Positions 1 through 11,167 of a DNA stretch of 34,851 bases are shown in pieces (positions within the stretch are counted from its first letter, which is position 1; each line of letters opens with the position of its first letter). The DNA lies in assembly GCA_944391965.1 (NCBI GenBank), contig CALXVH010000015.1:1-34851 (forward strand). The letters are read 5' to 3'. This stretch comes from an uncultured Clostridia bacterium (GTDB lineage: Bacteria > Bacillota > Clostridia > TANB77 > CAG-508). The translations under genes and the position numbers were made by a program. The notes beneath the pieces are model-generated. The model was not told where the DNA came from. It searched no databases and worked only from the letters and a program-made list of their open reading frames with translations.

Positions 1-2406
1 TTAACAAGATTAGAAAGAGTTGTTCGTGAAAGAATGACAATTCAAGACTTAGATGTAGTAACACCACAAACATTAATTAATACAAAACCAATAACATCAG
101 CAATAAGAGAATTCTTTGGTAGTTCACAATTATCACAATTTATGGATCAAACAAATCCATTATCAGAACTAACACATAAAAGAAGAATTTCTGCATTAGG
201 ACCAGGAGGTCTTTCAAGAGAAAGAGCAGGTTTCGAAGTTCGTGATATTCACTATACACATTATGGTAGACTATGTCCAATAGAGTCACCAGAAGGACCA
301 AACATAGGTCTTATATCTGCACTTTCATCATTTGCACAAATAAATGAATATGGATTTATAGAAACACCATATAGATTAGTAGATCCAGAAACACATGCAG
401 TTACAGATAAAGTTGAATACATGAGTGCAGATGTAGAAGATGGTAACTATATTGCAGAAGCTGAAGAACCATTAAATGAAGATGGAACATTTGTAAATAA
501 GAGGGTTAAAGTTAGATATAGAAATGATATTATAGAAGTAGATAAAGAAATGGTAACAGGAATGGATGTTTCACCAAAACAATTAGTTTCAATTGGTGCA
601 GCCATGATACCATTCTTAGAGCATGATGATGCAAAACGTGCACTTATGGGTGCAAACATGCAACGTCAAGCAGTTCCACTAATTATGCCAGAAGCTCCAA
701 TAGTTGGTACAGGAATGGAATATAGAGCAGCAAAAGATTCTGGAATATTAATTTTAGCAGAAGATGATGGTGTAATTCAAAAAGTTACAGGTGAAGCAAT
801 CACTGTTAAATATAATAATGGAACAACAAAAACACACAGATTAAATAAATTTAAAAGAACAAATGGTGGTACATGTATTAACCAAAGACCAATAGTAGTT
901 AAAGGTGAAAAAGTTAAAAAAGGTGATGCAATAGCAGACGGACCAGCTACTAAAAATGGTGAAATGGCATTAGGAAGAAACGTACTAGTAGCATTCTCTA
1001 CATGGGAAGGTTATAACTACGAAGATGCTATCCTTTTAAATGAAAGATTAGTAAAAGAAGATGTATTTACATCAATTCATATAGAAGAATATGATTGTGA
1101 ATGTCGTGATACAAAATTAGGACCAGAAGAAATAACAAGAGATATACCAAATGTTGGTGAAGACAGCTTAAAAGACTTAGATGAAAATGGTATTATAAGA
1201 ATTGGTGCAGAAGTAAGACCAGGAGATATATTAGTTGGTAAAGTTACTCCAAAAGGAGAAACAGAACTAACAGCAGAAGAAAGATTACTTCGTGCAATCT
1301 TTGGTGAAAAAGCTCGTGAAGTAAGAGATACATCACTTAAAGTACCACATGGTGAAGCTGGAACAATTGTAGATGTAAAAATATTTACAAGAGATAATTC
1401 AGATGAATTAGGACCAGGTGTTAACCAAATAATAAGATGTTATATAGCAACAAAGAGAAAAATATCAGTTGGTGATAAAATGGCTGGACGTCATGGTAAC
1501 AAAGGTACAATTTCTAGAATATTACCAGAAGAAGATATGCCATTTATGCCAGATGGTACACCAGTAGATATTCTATTAAACCCATTAGGTGTTCCTTCTC
1601 GTATGAACTTAGGTCAAGTTTTAGAGGTACACTTAGGATTAGCAGCAAAAGAATTAGGATGGAATGTTGCAACACCAGTTTTTGATGGTGCAACATCAGA
1701 AGAAATAGAGGAATTATTAGTTAAATCAGGAAATACTCCAGATGGAAAAACAATTCTTTATGATGGTAGAACAGGAGATCCATTTGCTGAACCAATTACA
1801 GTAGGAGTTATGTACATGCTTAAATTACATCACTTAGTAGATGATAAAATACATGCTCGTTCAACAGGACCATATTCTTTAGTTACACAACAACCATTAG
1901 GAGGTAAAGCTCAATTCGGTGGACAACGTTTCGGAGAAATGGAAGTTTGGGCACTAGAAGCATATGGTGCAGCTCATACATTACAAGAAATGTTAACAGT
2001 TAAATCTGATGATGTAGTAGGAAGAGTTAAAACTTATGAAGCAATTGTTAAAGGAGAAAATATTCCAGAACCAGGAATTCCAGAAACATTCAAAGTATTA
2101 ATAAAAGAACTACAATCATTAGGATTAGATATTAGATTATATACAAAAGACGACAAAGAAATTGAACTAAAAGAAGACATCGATGAAGGCATAGACTATA
2201 ATGAAGCAAAGAAAAAAGAAGATTTAGTTTTAAATGAAAGTGAGATAGAAAGTTCATATATAGAAGCAGATGATGAAGATATAGATATGAACAATGAAGA
2301 AGATAGTGATGAATTATTTCAAAATGATGAACTTTTAGACGATGAAGGCCTATATGGTAGTGACTTAGCAAAAGATAATCTTGATGATGATGAAGATTTA
2401 GATTAA
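1..2406 (+). CDS. rpoB: RNA polymerase beta subunit (5' end outside window)
   Basis: This is the C-terminal 801 residues of the beta subunit of the transcribing enzyme. The frame is open from base 1, so the ATG at 34 is an internal Met and not a start. The rifampicin-resistance region is at the very beginning: [18 protein letters not shown], then [13 protein letters not shown]. It has the drug-sensitive Asp (FMDQ), His (THKRR) and Ser (RRISAL) in place, so no classical resistance change is visible. Later conserved blocks include [30 protein letters not shown] and [24 protein letters not shown]. The last ~90 residues are a very acidic tail (many Asp/Glu), common in Clostridia-type RpoB. rpoC follows after 89 bp on the same strand, the usual operon order. 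Confidence 0.98.
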   Translation, partial: LTRLERVVRERMTIQDLDVVTPQTLINTKPITSAIREFFGSSQLSQFMDQTNPLSELTHKRRISALGPGGLSRERAGFEVRDIHYTHYGRLCPIESPEGPNIGLISALSSFAQINEYGFIETPYRLVDPETHAVTDKVEYMSADVEDGNYIAEAEEPLNEDGTFVNKRVKVRYRNDIIEVDKEMVTGMDVSPKQLVSIGAAMIPFLEHDDAKRALMGANMQRQAVPLIMPEAPIVGTGMEYRAAKDSGILILAEDDGVIQKVTGEAITVKYNNGTTKTHRLNKFKRTNGGTCINQRPIVVKGEKVKKGDAIADGPATKNGEMALGRNVLVAFSTWEGYNYEDAILLNERLVKEDVFTSIHIEEYDCECRDTKLGPEEITRDIPNVGEDSLKDLDENGIIRIGAEVRPGDILVGKVTPKGETELTAEERLLRAIFGEKAREVRDTSLKVPHGEAGTIVDVKIFTRDNSDELGPGVNQIIRCYIATKRKISVGDKMAGRHGNKGTISRILPEEDMPFMPDGTPVDILLNPLGVPSRMNLGQVLEVHLGLAAKELGWNVATPVFDGATSEEIEELLVKSGNTPDGKTILYDGRTGDPFAEPITVGVMYMLKLHHLVDDKIHARSTGPYSLVTQQPLGGKAQFGGQRFGEMEVWALEAYGAAHTLQEMLTVKSDDVVGRVKTYEAIVKGENIPEPGIPETFKVLIKELQSLGLDIRLYTKDDKEIELKEDIDEGIDYNEAKKKEDLVLNESEIESSYIEADDEDIDMNNEEDSDELFQNDELLDDEGLYGSDLAKDNLDDDEDLD

Positions 2407-2416
2407 AAATAAATTG

Positions 2417-2471
2417 CTGCCTAAATTTATATTTAGGCAGGGCAATTAAATAATTAGTTTTGCGAAACTAA
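2417..2471 (+). promoter_or_regulatory. Two hairpins in the rpoB-rpoC intergenic region
   Basis: A perfect 10-bp inverted repeat (CTGCCTAAAT, loop TTAT, ATTTAGGCAG; 2417-2440) is followed by a 7-bp one (TTAGTTT, loop TGCG, AAACTAA; 2454-2471). Neither is followed by a T-run, so they look like RNA processing or stability elements rather than terminators. rpoC must be read through them. Confidence 0.5.
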
Positions 2472-2495
2472 AAAATAAAGTCAAGGGGGCAAGAA

Positions 2496-5400
2496 ATGGA
2501 CGAGTTAGAAGTCTTTGATAAAATAAAAATTGGTTTAGCTTCTGATGAAAAAATAAGAGAATGGTCAAAAGGTGAAGTTAAAAAACCAGAAACTATAAAC
2601 TACAGAACATTAAAACCAGAAAAAGATGGTCTATTCTGTGAAAGAATATTTGGACCAACAAAAGACTGGGAATGTCATTGTGGTAAATATAAAAGAGTTA
2701 GATATAAAGGAATCGTTTGTGATAGATGTGGTGTAGAAGTTACAAAATCAAAAGTAAGACGTGAAAGAATGGGACATATCGAACTTGCAGCACCAATCGC
2801 ACATATTTGGTTCTTTAAAGGAATACCTAGCAGAATAGCTTTAATGCTAGATGTTTCTCCAAGAAACCTAGAAAGAGTTATATATTTTGCATCATATATA
2901 GTTACAGATAAAGGAACATCAGGTTTAATGGAAGCACAAGTTTTAAATGAAAGAGAATACCATGAAGCAGTAGAAAAATACGGAAAAGATTCATTTAAAG
3001 CAGAAATGGGTGCAGGAGCATTAAGAAAATTACTAGAAAAAATAGATCTAGAGAAATTATCTGCTAGTTTAAAGAAAGAAATTTCTAAAGCAAGTGAGCA
3101 AAAGAAAGTAAAATTAGTTAAAAGATTAGATACAGTAGAAGCATTCAGACTATCTGGAAACAGACCAGAATGGATGGTTATGAATGTTATACCTGTAATT
3201 CCACCAGATTTAAGACCAATGGTTCAATTAGATGGTGGTAGATTTGCAACATCAGATTTAAATGACTTATATAGAAGAGTTATAAACAGAAATAACAGAT
3301 TAAAAAGATTATTAGAATTAGGTGCACCAGAAATAATTGTAAGAAACGAAAAAAGAATGTTACAAGAATCTGTAGATGCATTAATAGATAATGGAAGACG
3401 TGGTAGACCAGTAACAGGTGCTGGTAATAGACCATTAAAATCATTATCAGACTTATTAAAAGGAAAACAAGGTAGATTCCGTCAAAACTTACTAGGAAAA
3501 AGAGTTGACTACTCTGGACGTTCAGTTATCGTTGTAGGTCCAGAACTTAAGATATACCAATGTGGTCTTCCAAAAGAAATGGCTGTAGAATTATTCAAAC
3601 CATTTGTTATGAAAGAATTAGTAGGAAGAGGAATTGCACATAATATTAAAAATGCAAAAAGAATGGTAGAAAAACTAAGTCCAGAAGTATGGGAAATATT
3701 AGAGGATGTTATAAAAGATCATCCAGTAATGTTAAACCGTGCTCCTACATTACACAGACTTGGTATTCAAGCATTCGAGCCAGTTTTAGTAGAAGGTAGA
3801 GCAATAAAATTACACCCATTAGTTTGTACACCATTCAATGCTGACTTCGACGGTGACCAAATGGCTATTCACTTACCATTATCACCAGAGGCACAAGCAG
3901 AAGCAAGATTCTTAATGTTATCTGTAAACAACTTATTAAAGCCACAAGATGGTAAACCAGTTACAGTACCAACACTAGATATGGTTCTTGGAAGTTATTA
4001 CCTAACAATGGCCTTAGATGGTGAAAAAGGTGAAGGTATGTACTTTAAAGATAAAGATGAAGCTATAATGGCTTACGAAAACCATGATGTTGGAATTCAC
4101 GCAAAAGTATATGTAAGATTTAGCAAAGAAGTAGACGGAATCGTTAAAACAAAGAAAGTACAAACAACAGTAGGAAGAATTATTTATAATGAAGGAATTC
4201 CACAAGATTTAGGATATGTAGATAGAACAGATCCAGAACATGAATTCGACTTAGAAATAAACTTCCCAGTTATAAAGAAAAACTTAGGAGATATAGTAAA
4301 TAGATGTATAAATGTACATGGTTTATCTAAATCTGCAGAAGTTTTAGATTACATTAAAGCAACAGGATTTAAATATTCTACACTTGCAGGAGTTACATTC
4401 TCTGCAGCAGATGTTAAGGTACCTGCTAAAAAGAAAGAAATATTATCAAAAGCTGAGGACCAAGTAGAACAAATAAGAAAACAATTTAAACGTGGTTTAA
4501 TAACAGATGAAGAAAGATATAATGCTGTTATTAATGTATGGGACAAAGCAACAAATGAAGTTACAGAAGCCATGAAAGAAAACTTTGATGACTTAAACCC
4601 AATATTCATGATGGTTCAATCTGGAGCCCGTGGTAACATGAACCAATTAAGACAAATCGCAGGTATGAGAGGTCTTATGGCAAGTACTACAGGTAGAGCA
4701 GTAGAAATTCCTATTAAATCATCATTCGCAGAAGGTCTAGATGCCTTAGAGTACTTCATTTCTGCACATGGTGCTAGAAAAGGACTTTCAGATACAGCTT
4801 TAAGAACAGCTGACTCTGGATACTTAACAAGAAGATTGGTTGATGTATCTCAAGACATTATCGTAAGAGAAGAAGACTGCGGAAGCCATGACGGAATTGT
4901 TTTATGTGATATAAAAGAAGGAAACCAAATAATCGAAACTTTAAGAGAAAGATTATTAGGAAGATTTGTTATAGAAGATTTAAAAGATCCTAATACAGGA
5001 GAAATTTTAGTAGATACTAATACAATGATAACAGATGCAATAGCAGATAAAATAGTAGCTGCTGGAATTGAAAAAGTAAAAGTACGTTCTGTTTTAGGAT
5101 GTAGATCAAAACAAGGTGTATGTCGTAAATGCTATGGTATGGGATTAGCAAGAAAAGACTTAGTAAATATAGGAGAAGCAGTAGGTGTTATTGCAGCACA
5201 ATCAATTGGTGAGCCTGGTACACAGCTTACTATGAGAACTATCCACTCTGGTGGTGTTGCAGGTGTTGCAGATATCACACAAGGTCTTCCTAGAGTTGAA
5301 GAGTTATTCGAAGCTAGAAAACCAAAGGGACTTGCAATTATGGCAGAAATCTCTGGTAAAGTTAAAGTAGTAGAAGACAAGAAAAAGAAAGAAGTTATTA

Positions 5401-6029
5401 TTACTTCTAAAGATGATTCTAAGACTTATACAATACCATTTGGTGCAAAACTAAAAGTTATGGATGGTGACGAGATAGAAGCCGGAGACCCAATAACTAC
5501 AGGTTCATTAAATCCAAATGATATCTTAAAAGTAAAAGGAGCAGAGGGAGTATATACTTACCTTGTACAAGAAGTACAAAAAGTTTATAGAAACCAAGGT
5601 GTTGATATAAACGATAAACATATCGAAGTTATCGGAAGACAAATGATTAAGAAAGTTAGAGTTGAAGATAATGGAGATACAGATTTATTCCCAGGTTCTT
5701 TAGTAAATGTATATGACCTAGAAGAAGTAAACGAAAAAGCTATAGCAGAAGGAAAGAGACCAGCAACAGCAAAACGTGTATTACTTGGAATAACAAAAGC
5801 ATCATTAGCTACAGAAAGTTTCTTATCTGCTGCATCATTCCAAGAGACAACAAGAGTATTAACAGAAGCTGCAATAAAAGGTAAGACAGACGATCTTATG
5901 GGCTTAAAAGAAAATGTTATGATAGGTAAATTAATACCAGCTGGAACAGGAATGGATAGATACAAAAATCTAAAAATTCATGTAGAAGGTCAAGACGAGG
6001 AAGAACAAAAAGAAGAGCAAAAAGCTTAA
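2496..6029 (+). CDS. rpoC: RNA polymerase beta' subunit
   Basis: This is the complete beta' subunit, 1177 aa, the usual length for Clostridia. It forms the active-site cleft of RNA polymerase with RpoB. The start ATG sits 6 bases after a strong AAGGGGG ribosome site. The N-terminal zinc ribbon is visible ([20 protein letters not shown], residues ~60-80). The catalytic magnesium loop [12 protein letters not shown] follows at ~residue 447, and the bridge-helix/trigger-loop region and second zinc site ([15 protein letters not shown]) lie in the C-terminal half. The protein ends in a short Glu/Gln/Lys-rich tail. It is expected to be co-transcribed with rpoB. Oddly, the ribosomal-protein/elongation-factor genes that usually follow rpoC are not downstream; surface adhesins are. 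Confidence 0.99.
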   Translation: MDELEVFDKIKIGLASDEKIREWSKGEVKKPETINYRTLKPEKDGLFCERIFGPTKDWECHCGKYKRVRYKGIVCDRCGVEVTKSKVRRERMGHIELAAPIAHIWFFKGIPSRIALMLDVSPRNLERVIYFASYIVTDKGTSGLMEAQVLNEREYHEAVEKYGKDSFKAEMGAGALRKLLEKIDLEKLSASLKKEISKASEQKKVKLVKRLDTVEAFRLSGNRPEWMVMNVIPVIPPDLRPMVQLDGGRFATSDLNDLYRRVINRNNRLKRLLELGAPEIIVRNEKRMLQESVDALIDNGRRGRPVTGAGNRPLKSLSDLLKGKQGRFRQNLLGKRVDYSGRSVIVVGPELKIYQCGLPKEMAVELFKPFVMKELVGRGIAHNIKNAKRMVEKLSPEVWEILEDVIKDHPVMLNRAPTLHRLGIQAFEPVLVEGRAIKLHPLVCTPFNADFDGDQMAIHLPLSPEAQAEARFLMLSVNNLLKPQDGKPVTVPTLDMVLGSYYLTMALDGEKGEGMYFKDKDEAIMAYENHDVGIHAKVYVRFSKEVDGIVKTKKVQTTVGRIIYNEGIPQDLGYVDRTDPEHEFDLEINFPVIKKNLGDIVNRCINVHGLSKSAEVLDYIKATGFKYSTLAGVTFSAADVKVPAKKKEILSKAEDQVEQIRKQFKRGLITDEERYNAVINVWDKATNEVTEAMKENFDDLNPIFMMVQSGARGNMNQLRQIAGMRGLMASTTGRAVEIPIKSSFAEGLDALEYFISAHGARKGLSDTALRTADSGYLTRRLVDVSQDIIVREEDCGSHDGIVLCDIKEGNQIIETLRERLLGRFVIEDLKDPNTGEILVDTNTMITDAIADKIVAAGIEKVKVRSVLGCRSKQGVCRKCYGMGLARKDLVNIGEAVGVIAAQSIGEPGTQLTMRTIHSGGVAGVADITQGLPRVEELFEARKPKGLAIMAEISGKVKVVEDKKKKEVIITSKDDSKTYTIPFGAKLKVMDGDEIEAGDPITTGSLNPNDILKVKGAEGVYTYLVQEVQKVYRNQGVDINDKHIEVIGRQMIKKVRVEDNGDTDLFPGSLVNVYDLEEVNEKAIAEGKRPATAKRVLLGITKASLATESFLSAASFQETTRVLTEAAIKGKTDDLMGLKENVMIGKLIPAGTGMDRYKNLKIHVEGQDEEEQKEEQKA

Positions 6030-6044
6030 TAAGGATATAATAAG

Positions 6045-6076
6045 ATAGAGAGAACAATATAGGTTCTCTCTATTTT
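6045..6076 (+). terminator. Intrinsic terminator after rpoC
   Basis: A perfect 11-bp inverted repeat (ATAGAGAGAAC at 6045-6055 and GTTCTCTCTAT at 6063-6073) is followed by a short TTTT. It ends the rpoBC transcript 16 bp after the stop codon. The T-run is short, so termination may be partial. Confidence 0.75.
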
Positions 6077-6155
6077 GTTATATAAATGTAAATTAGATCA
6101 AAAATATTGAGCCGTAAGTAGTTCGAAAATGGGAAAATATAAGCCAAAAATGTAA

Positions 6156-6185
6156 TTGACTTTATACTATAAAACGAGGTATAAT
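6156..6185 (+). promoter_or_regulatory. Sigma-A-type promoter of the first thioester adhesin
   Basis: TTGACT (6156-6161) and a perfect TATAAT (6180-6185) are separated by 18 bp, 35 bp upstream of the ATG at 6220. It lies after the rpoC terminator, so the adhesin is an independent transcription unit. A CCGTAAGTAGTTCGA motif (6112-6126), shared with the upstream region of the second adhesin, lies just in front. Confidence 0.75.
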
Positions 6186-6219
6186 ATATGCTAGAAAAAA
6201 TAGAAGGAATTGATGTTGT

Positions 6220-9200
6220 ATGAAGTTATTAAACAAAAAATTAATGTTACTAATGATGGGGATAATAGTAATGCTACTTGCATTGTTAACAGGAAAAGTG
6301 CAAGCTGCATCACAAGAGTTTGGATTACAAGAATATAGAAAACCAGTAGGAAGTACACAATATGGGTATAAAGTAAGCGATAAATATGTGTGGAAAATAG
6401 TGACATACTCTGGTAGTGCAATAAATTATGATAGAACGCTCTATTGTTTAAAAGCAGAACAAGGTTTCTATACTTCAGAACCAGGAGTTTTTAAAGAAAC
6501 ATATGATTTATCATACGATTTTATGAATAAAAATAGCATGAGTCCATTACCAGTGCCATCACAATATTATAATCAAATAGTATGGATTTTAAATCATGCA
6601 TACATACCAAGTGCATCAACAGCTAGTACAGATAAAGCAACATTATTACAAAATGCAGGAATAAGTGGAAATAGTGAGTTATCAGATGATGATATAGATG
6701 TTGTACAACAATTAGCATTATGGTATTTTACAAATTATGATGATTCAACATATCACAAAGATTTTGGAAATCAAGCATCTTTCCAAACTGTATTGCAATC
6801 AACTAAAACTAGTGGAGGAACAAGTGCATATCAAGCAATAGAAGACATAAACGAAACAAGATATGATCAAATGGAAAAATTATTTGTATATCTTGTAGAA
6901 AATGCAAAAAAAGCAACAGAAAGTTCTAATAGTACTTCATCACCAATATCTATGGGAAATACTACACCAACAGTAGAAGTAAGTGGAAGTAATTATATAA
7001 TAGGTCCATTTAAAGTAGACAAAAATAATGAAACACCATATACTATAAGTTTTAGCATAACAGATCAAAGTGGTAAAAATTTAGCTAACAAATATACATT
7101 ATTAGATTCAAACAAGAGCCAAACAAGTCAAACTTTAGAACAATTAGTTGGAAGTAATTTCTATTTAAGAATACCAATAAGCACAGTAAATTCAGAAAAT
7201 ATTACAAGTTTAAGATTTTCAATGAATGGAAATTACACTACAACAACAGCTACATATTGGACTAAATCTGGAGATAGTACAGTACAACCAATAGTAGAAT
7301 TGGGTAGAACACCAAAAACTTTTAGTGGTAACAAAGAAGTAACATTTCCAAAAGAAGGTTCATATAATTTAAAACTTATAAAAGTAGAACAAGGTAATAC
7401 AACAAACAAATTACAAGGTGCAACATTTAGAATTACAAGTCCAAATGGAACGGTAACAGAAACAACAAGCTCAAATGGTGAGATTAATGTAGGACCAATT
7501 ACTATAAATACACCTGGAACAGATACAATAACAATAGAAGAAACACAAGCTCCAGATGGATATGAAAAAGTAATAACAGCACCTATAAATGTACAAGTAA
7601 CAAAAACACTATCAAGTAATACATATACTATGTCAAATGCTGTAATAACTAATACGCAGACGGGATCTAGTATAAGCGTAAGTGGAAGTACGATAACAGT
7701 AACGGTAGAAAATAAATTAATACCAAAAGATAGTGAATATAATTTAAAACTTGTAAAGGTAGAACAAGGTAATATAAGTAAAAAATTACAGGGAGCAGTA
7801 TTTAAGATAAATTCACCAAATGGTGAAGTGACACAAACAACAAATGCAAGTGGAGAAATAAACATAGGTCAAATTGCAGTAACAGCTACAGGAACAGACA
7901 CAATAACAATAGAAGAAATTGAGGCTCCAGCAGGTTATGAAAAGATTATAACAGCACCAATAACAGTACAAGTAACAAAAGTATTCGAGAATAATACATA
8001 TAAAATGTCAACTGCACAAATAACAAATGCACAAACAGGAGCAAGTTTAACATTATCAGGAAATACAATAACAGTAACAGTAGAAAATAAACTAATTCCT
8101 AAAACAAGTGAATATAATTTAAAACTTATAAAAGTAGAAGAAGGAACAAGTAATAAACTAGAAGGTGCAGAATTTAAAATAAATTCACCAAATGGAGAAG
8201 TAACACAAACAACAAATGCAAGTGGAGAAATAAATATAGGACCAATTGCAGTAACAGCTACAGGAACAGATACAATAACAATAGAAGAAACACAAGCTCC
8301 AGCAGGATATGAAAAAATAATAACAGCACCAATAACAGTGCAAGTAACAAAAGTATTTGAAGATAATACATATAAAATGTCAAATGCACAAATAACAAAT
8401 GCGCAAACAGGAGCAAGTATAAATTTAAGTGGAAACACAATAACAGTAACAATAGAAAATAAAGCAAAATATTTTGATTTAGCATTAAGAAAATATATAA
8501 CACAGATAAACGGAAAAAATGTTGAAAATACTAGGGTACCAGCTGTAGATACAAGTGCACTTACAAGTGAAACAACAGCAAATTATAACCATAGAAAAGA
8601 TCCAATAGAAGTAACAACAGGAGACAAAGTAATATATAACATTACAATATATAATGAAGGACAAAAGGCTGGTAGGGCAACTAAAATAGAAGACCAATTG
8701 CCAACAGGATTAGTATTTAATAGAGTAGTATCTGGAAACTTTGAATTAGATTCATATAGTGAAACAGATAATCTATTAAAATTAAAGAGAACATCAAATA
8801 CAGATAATCTTGATGCATATAATGGAACTACATTAGATTCAGAAACAATACAAATAGAATGTACAGTAACAGCAGTTCCAACTAATAAAGAACAAATTTT
8901 AACAAATGTAGCATGGATTTCAGAAGAATATGATGCAGAATCAAATGTAACAATAACAAATGAGGAAAATGCAGATAGAGATTCTGTTCCAGGAACACAT
9001 CCAGATGTAAATAAAGACAATATGGAAGATTATACTGGAAATAATAATCAAGAAGATTTAGCAGACGAAGATTATTATTATAAAGGTCAAGAAGATGATG
9101 ATGACTTTGAAAAATTAAAACTAGTATATTTCGATTTATCATTAAGAAAATTTATAACAGGTAGAAATGATACAACATTAACAAATAGAGAACCACAAGT

Positions 9201-10995
9201 TGATGTAACACACTTAGCTGATGGAAGTGAGACAACAGCAATATATAACCATCCAAAAGACCCAATCGAGATGCAAAGAGGAGACATTATAATATATACT
9301 ATAAGAGTATATAATGAAGGTTCAAAAGATGGTTATGCAAATGAAATAACAGATTATTTACCAGAAGAACTAGAATTCTTACCAGATCATGAAATAAACC
9401 AAGAATATGAATGGCAAGTATCAAGTGATGGAAGAATTGTTACAACAGATTATTTATCAAAAGCAAAAGAAACTTCATCAAGACAAAACTTATTACATGC
9501 ATTTAATGGAACAACATTAGATTATAAAGATGTACAAATAGCATGTAGAATAAAAGATACAGCAGAAGTTGGTAAGATATTAACAAATTTAGCAGAAATA
9601 ACAGAATCTAAAGATTCAGACGGAAATGATGTAGTAGACAGGGATTCTGAAACAGATAATGTAGAAGTACCAACAGATGAAGATTTGCCAAATTATAAAG
9701 ATGACGAATCAGACCAAGACTATGTGCCAGGCCAAGAAGATGATGATGACTTTGAAAAGGTAAAAGTTGTATATTTCGATTTAGCATTAAGAAAGTTTAT
9801 AACAGCAGTAGATGATACAGAAATAACAAACAGAATACCACAACTAAGTATGGGTGAAGATGGAAACATAGATTATAACCATACAAAAGATCCTGTAGAA
9901 GTAGAAAATGGTAATATAGTAACATATACATTAAGAATATATAATGAAGGATTAATGTCAGGTTATGCAAGCAGGGTAAAAGATGATGTGCCAGATGGAT
10001 TGGAATTCTTGCCAGACAACGAGATAAACCAAGAATATAGATGGGTATTATCAGAAGATGGTACAAGTATAGAGACAGATTATCTATCTAAAGAGCAAGA
10101 ACAAACAGAAGGTGCAAACTTAATAAAAGCATTTGATCCAGAATTAGGAATAACAGATACAAACCCAGACTATAGAGATTTAAAAATAGTATTTAGAGTA
10201 ACAGAACCAAACACATCAGATAGAATATTAGTAAATACAGCAGAAATTGCAGATGACAGAGATGAAAACAATGACCCAGTAGATGATATAGACTCTACTC
10301 CAGACAACAACAATGAATGGAACGAAGAAGATGACTTAGACAAAGAATTTGTAAAAGTTAAATACTTTGATTTAGCATTAAAGAAATGGGTAAGTAGAGC
10401 AATTGTTACAAACCAAGACGGATCACAAAACATCATAGAAACAGGACATACAGGAGATGAAGATCCAGAACCACCAGCAAAAGTTGATTTAGGAAGACAA
10501 GACATAAATAGAGTAACAGTAAAATTTGAATTCCAAATTAAGATAACAAACGAAGGTGAAATTGCTGGATATGCGACAGAAGTAACAGACTATATCCCAG
10601 AAGGATTAAGATTTATTCAAGAAGATAACCCATTATGGTATCCGAGAGAACCACTAAATGGAAGAGAAAGAGTTGGAACACAACAATTAGCAAATACATT
10701 ATTACAACCAGGAGAAAGTGCAACAATATCAATTCTATTAACATGGATAAATGATCCAAATAACATGGGATTAAAAACAAACATAGCAGAAATAAGCCAA
10801 GATGATAATGATAGTGATACACCAGATATAGACTCAACACCAGATAACTTTACAGATGGTGAAGACGATATAGATGATGCACCAGTAATGTTAACAGTAG
10901 CATTAGGTGATACACAAATATATATAGGATTAGGATTTGTAGTAGTAGCAATGTTAACAGGTGGAATTTGGGCAATAAAAAGATATGTTTTATAA
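6220..10995 (+). CDS. Giant thioester-domain surface adhesin with SpaA and DUF11 repeats
   Basis: A 1591-aa secreted adhesin. A signal peptide occupies residues 1-30 (cleavage near VQA-A). It is followed by a thioester domain: Cys76 in LYCLKAE and Gln164 in QQLALW match the Cys and Gln positions that form the internal thioester in TED adhesins, which bond covalently to host proteins. A beta domain follows to ~residue 378. Then come three SpaA/Cna-B-like modules (~379-505, 506-630, 631-748), each with LKL(I/V)KVE, a TIEE..AP.GYE block and TV(T)(V/I)ENK. Those are the Lys, Glu and Asn expected for an isopeptide bond. Four DUF11-type modules start with FDL(A/S)L(R/K)K at ~752, 971, 1186 and 1383, with acidic EDDDDFEK linkers. 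A C-terminal membrane helix and a KRYVL tail end the protein. No LPXTG motif is present. The function as a host or matrix adhesin is inferred from domains. Confidence 0.93.
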   Translation: MKLLNKKLMLLMMGIIVMLLALLTGKVQAASQEFGLQEYRKPVGSTQYGYKVSDKYVWKIVTYSGSAINYDRTLYCLKAEQGFYTSEPGVFKETYDLSYDFMNKNSMSPLPVPSQYYNQIVWILNHAYIPSASTASTDKATLLQNAGISGNSELSDDDIDVVQQLALWYFTNYDDSTYHKDFGNQASFQTVLQSTKTSGGTSAYQAIEDINETRYDQMEKLFVYLVENAKKATESSNSTSSPISMGNTTPTVEVSGSNYIIGPFKVDKNNETPYTISFSITDQSGKNLANKYTLLDSNKSQTSQTLEQLVGSNFYLRIPISTVNSENITSLRFSMNGNYTTTTATYWTKSGDSTVQPIVELGRTPKTFSGNKEVTFPKEGSYNLKLIKVEQGNTTNKLQGATFRITSPNGTVTETTSSNGEINVGPITINTPGTDTITIEETQAPDGYEKVITAPINVQVTKTLSSNTYTMSNAVITNTQTGSSISVSGSTITVTVENKLIPKDSEYNLKLVKVEQGNISKKLQGAVFKINSPNGEVTQTTNASGEINIGQIAVTATGTDTITIEEIEAPAGYEKIITAPITVQVTKVFENNTYKMSTAQITNAQTGASLTLSGNTITVTVENKLIPKTSEYNLKLIKVEEGTSNKLEGAEFKINSPNGEVTQTTNASGEINIGPIAVTATGTDTITIEETQAPAGYEKIITAPITVQVTKVFEDNTYKMSNAQITNAQTGASINLSGNTITVTIENKAKYFDLALRKYITQINGKNVENTRVPAVDTSALTSETTANYNHRKDPIEVTTGDKVIYNITIYNEGQKAGRATKIEDQLPTGLVFNRVVSGNFELDSYSETDNLLKLKRTSNTDNLDAYNGTTLDSETIQIECTVTAVPTNKEQILTNVAWISEEYDAESNVTITNEENADRDSVPGTHPDVNKDNMEDYTGNNNQEDLADEDYYYKGQEDDDDFEKLKLVYFDLSLRKFITGRNDTTLTNREPQVDVTHLADGSETTAIYNHPKDPIEMQRGDIIIYTIRVYNEGSKDGYANEITDYLPEELEFLPDHEINQEYEWQVSSDGRIVTTDYLSKAKETSSRQNLLHAFNGTTLDYKDVQIACRIKDTAEVGKILTNLAEITESKDSDGNDVVDRDSETDNVEVPTDEDLPNYKDDESDQDYVPGQEDDDDFEKVKVVYFDLALRKFITAVDDTEITNRIPQLSMGEDGNIDYNHTKDPVEVENGNIVTYTLRIYNEGLMSGYASRVKDDVPDGLEFLPDNEINQEYRWVLSEDGTSIETDYLSKEQEQTEGANLIKAFDPELGITDTNPDYRDLKIVFRVTEPNTSDRILVNTAEIADDRDENNDPVDDIDSTPDNNNEWNEEDDLDKEFVKVKYFDLALKKWVSRAIVTNQDGSQNIIETGHTGDEDPEPPAKVDLGRQDINRVTVKFEFQIKITNEGEIAGYATEVTDYIPEGLRFIQEDNPLWYPREPLNGRERVGTQQLANTLLQPGESATISILLTWINDPNNMGLKTNIAEISQDDNDSDTPDIDSTPDNFTDGEDDIDDAPVMLTVALGDTQIYIGLGFVVVAMLTGGIWAIKRYVL
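7354..8463 (+). repeat. Three tandem SpaA-like modules within the adhesin gene
   Basis: Three coding repeats of about 370-380 bp start near 7354, 7735 and 8110. Modules 2 and 3 are almost identical at the DNA level over long stretches (for example from the TTCACCAAATGG block through the AATAGAAGAA block), which suggests recent duplication or gene conversion. Module 1 is more diverged. Such repeats can vary in number between strains. Confidence 0.85.
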
Positions 10996-11009
10996 TCAAT
11001 AGGAATTAA

Positions 11010-11113
11010 GGGACGTTCCTAAAATCCCGGGTAAACCGGGATTTTAGGAGTCTTTTTTTTCGGAAAACAGAGGGAAAAAAGGAACGTCCCCATTTCCCAC
11101 AAAGGAACGTCCC
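11010..11113 (+). repeat. REP-like palindromic elements with terminator
   Basis: GGGACGTTCC at 11010-11019 recurs in inverted orientation as GGAACGTCCC at 11081-11090 and 11104-11113, each next to an AAATCCC/GGGATTT-type block. The same words recur at 19474-19548 and 33472-33502 in this window. Short extragenic palindromes of this type are typical of REP elements moved by RAYT (IS200-like) transposases. No transposase is in the window. Confidence 0.65.
11018..11060 (+). terminator. Intrinsic terminator of the first adhesin gene
   Basis: A perfect 13-bp stem (CCTAAAATCCCGG at 11018-11030, CCGGGATTTTAGG at 11036-11048) with a 5-nt loop is followed by eight T residues (11053-11060). It is built out of a REP-like palindrome, so the mobile repeat appears to have been adopted as the terminator. 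Confidence 0.88.
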
Positions 11114-11167
11114 AAAATCCCGGAAGATTTCCAAAATTCTCATTTTTAGCAAATTATTCCAAAATTA

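Noticed and set aside
34..2406. ATG 34 as the rpoB start
   Set aside because: The frame is open and conserved upstream to base 1 ([12 protein letters not shown]), so this Met is internal.
7233..10840. Long antisense frames opposite the adhesin gene (for example 210 and 167 codons)
   Set aside because: They arise from the repetitive A-rich codons of the sense gene. Their residues are hydrophobic low-complexity, they repeat with the modules, and they have no ribosome sites.
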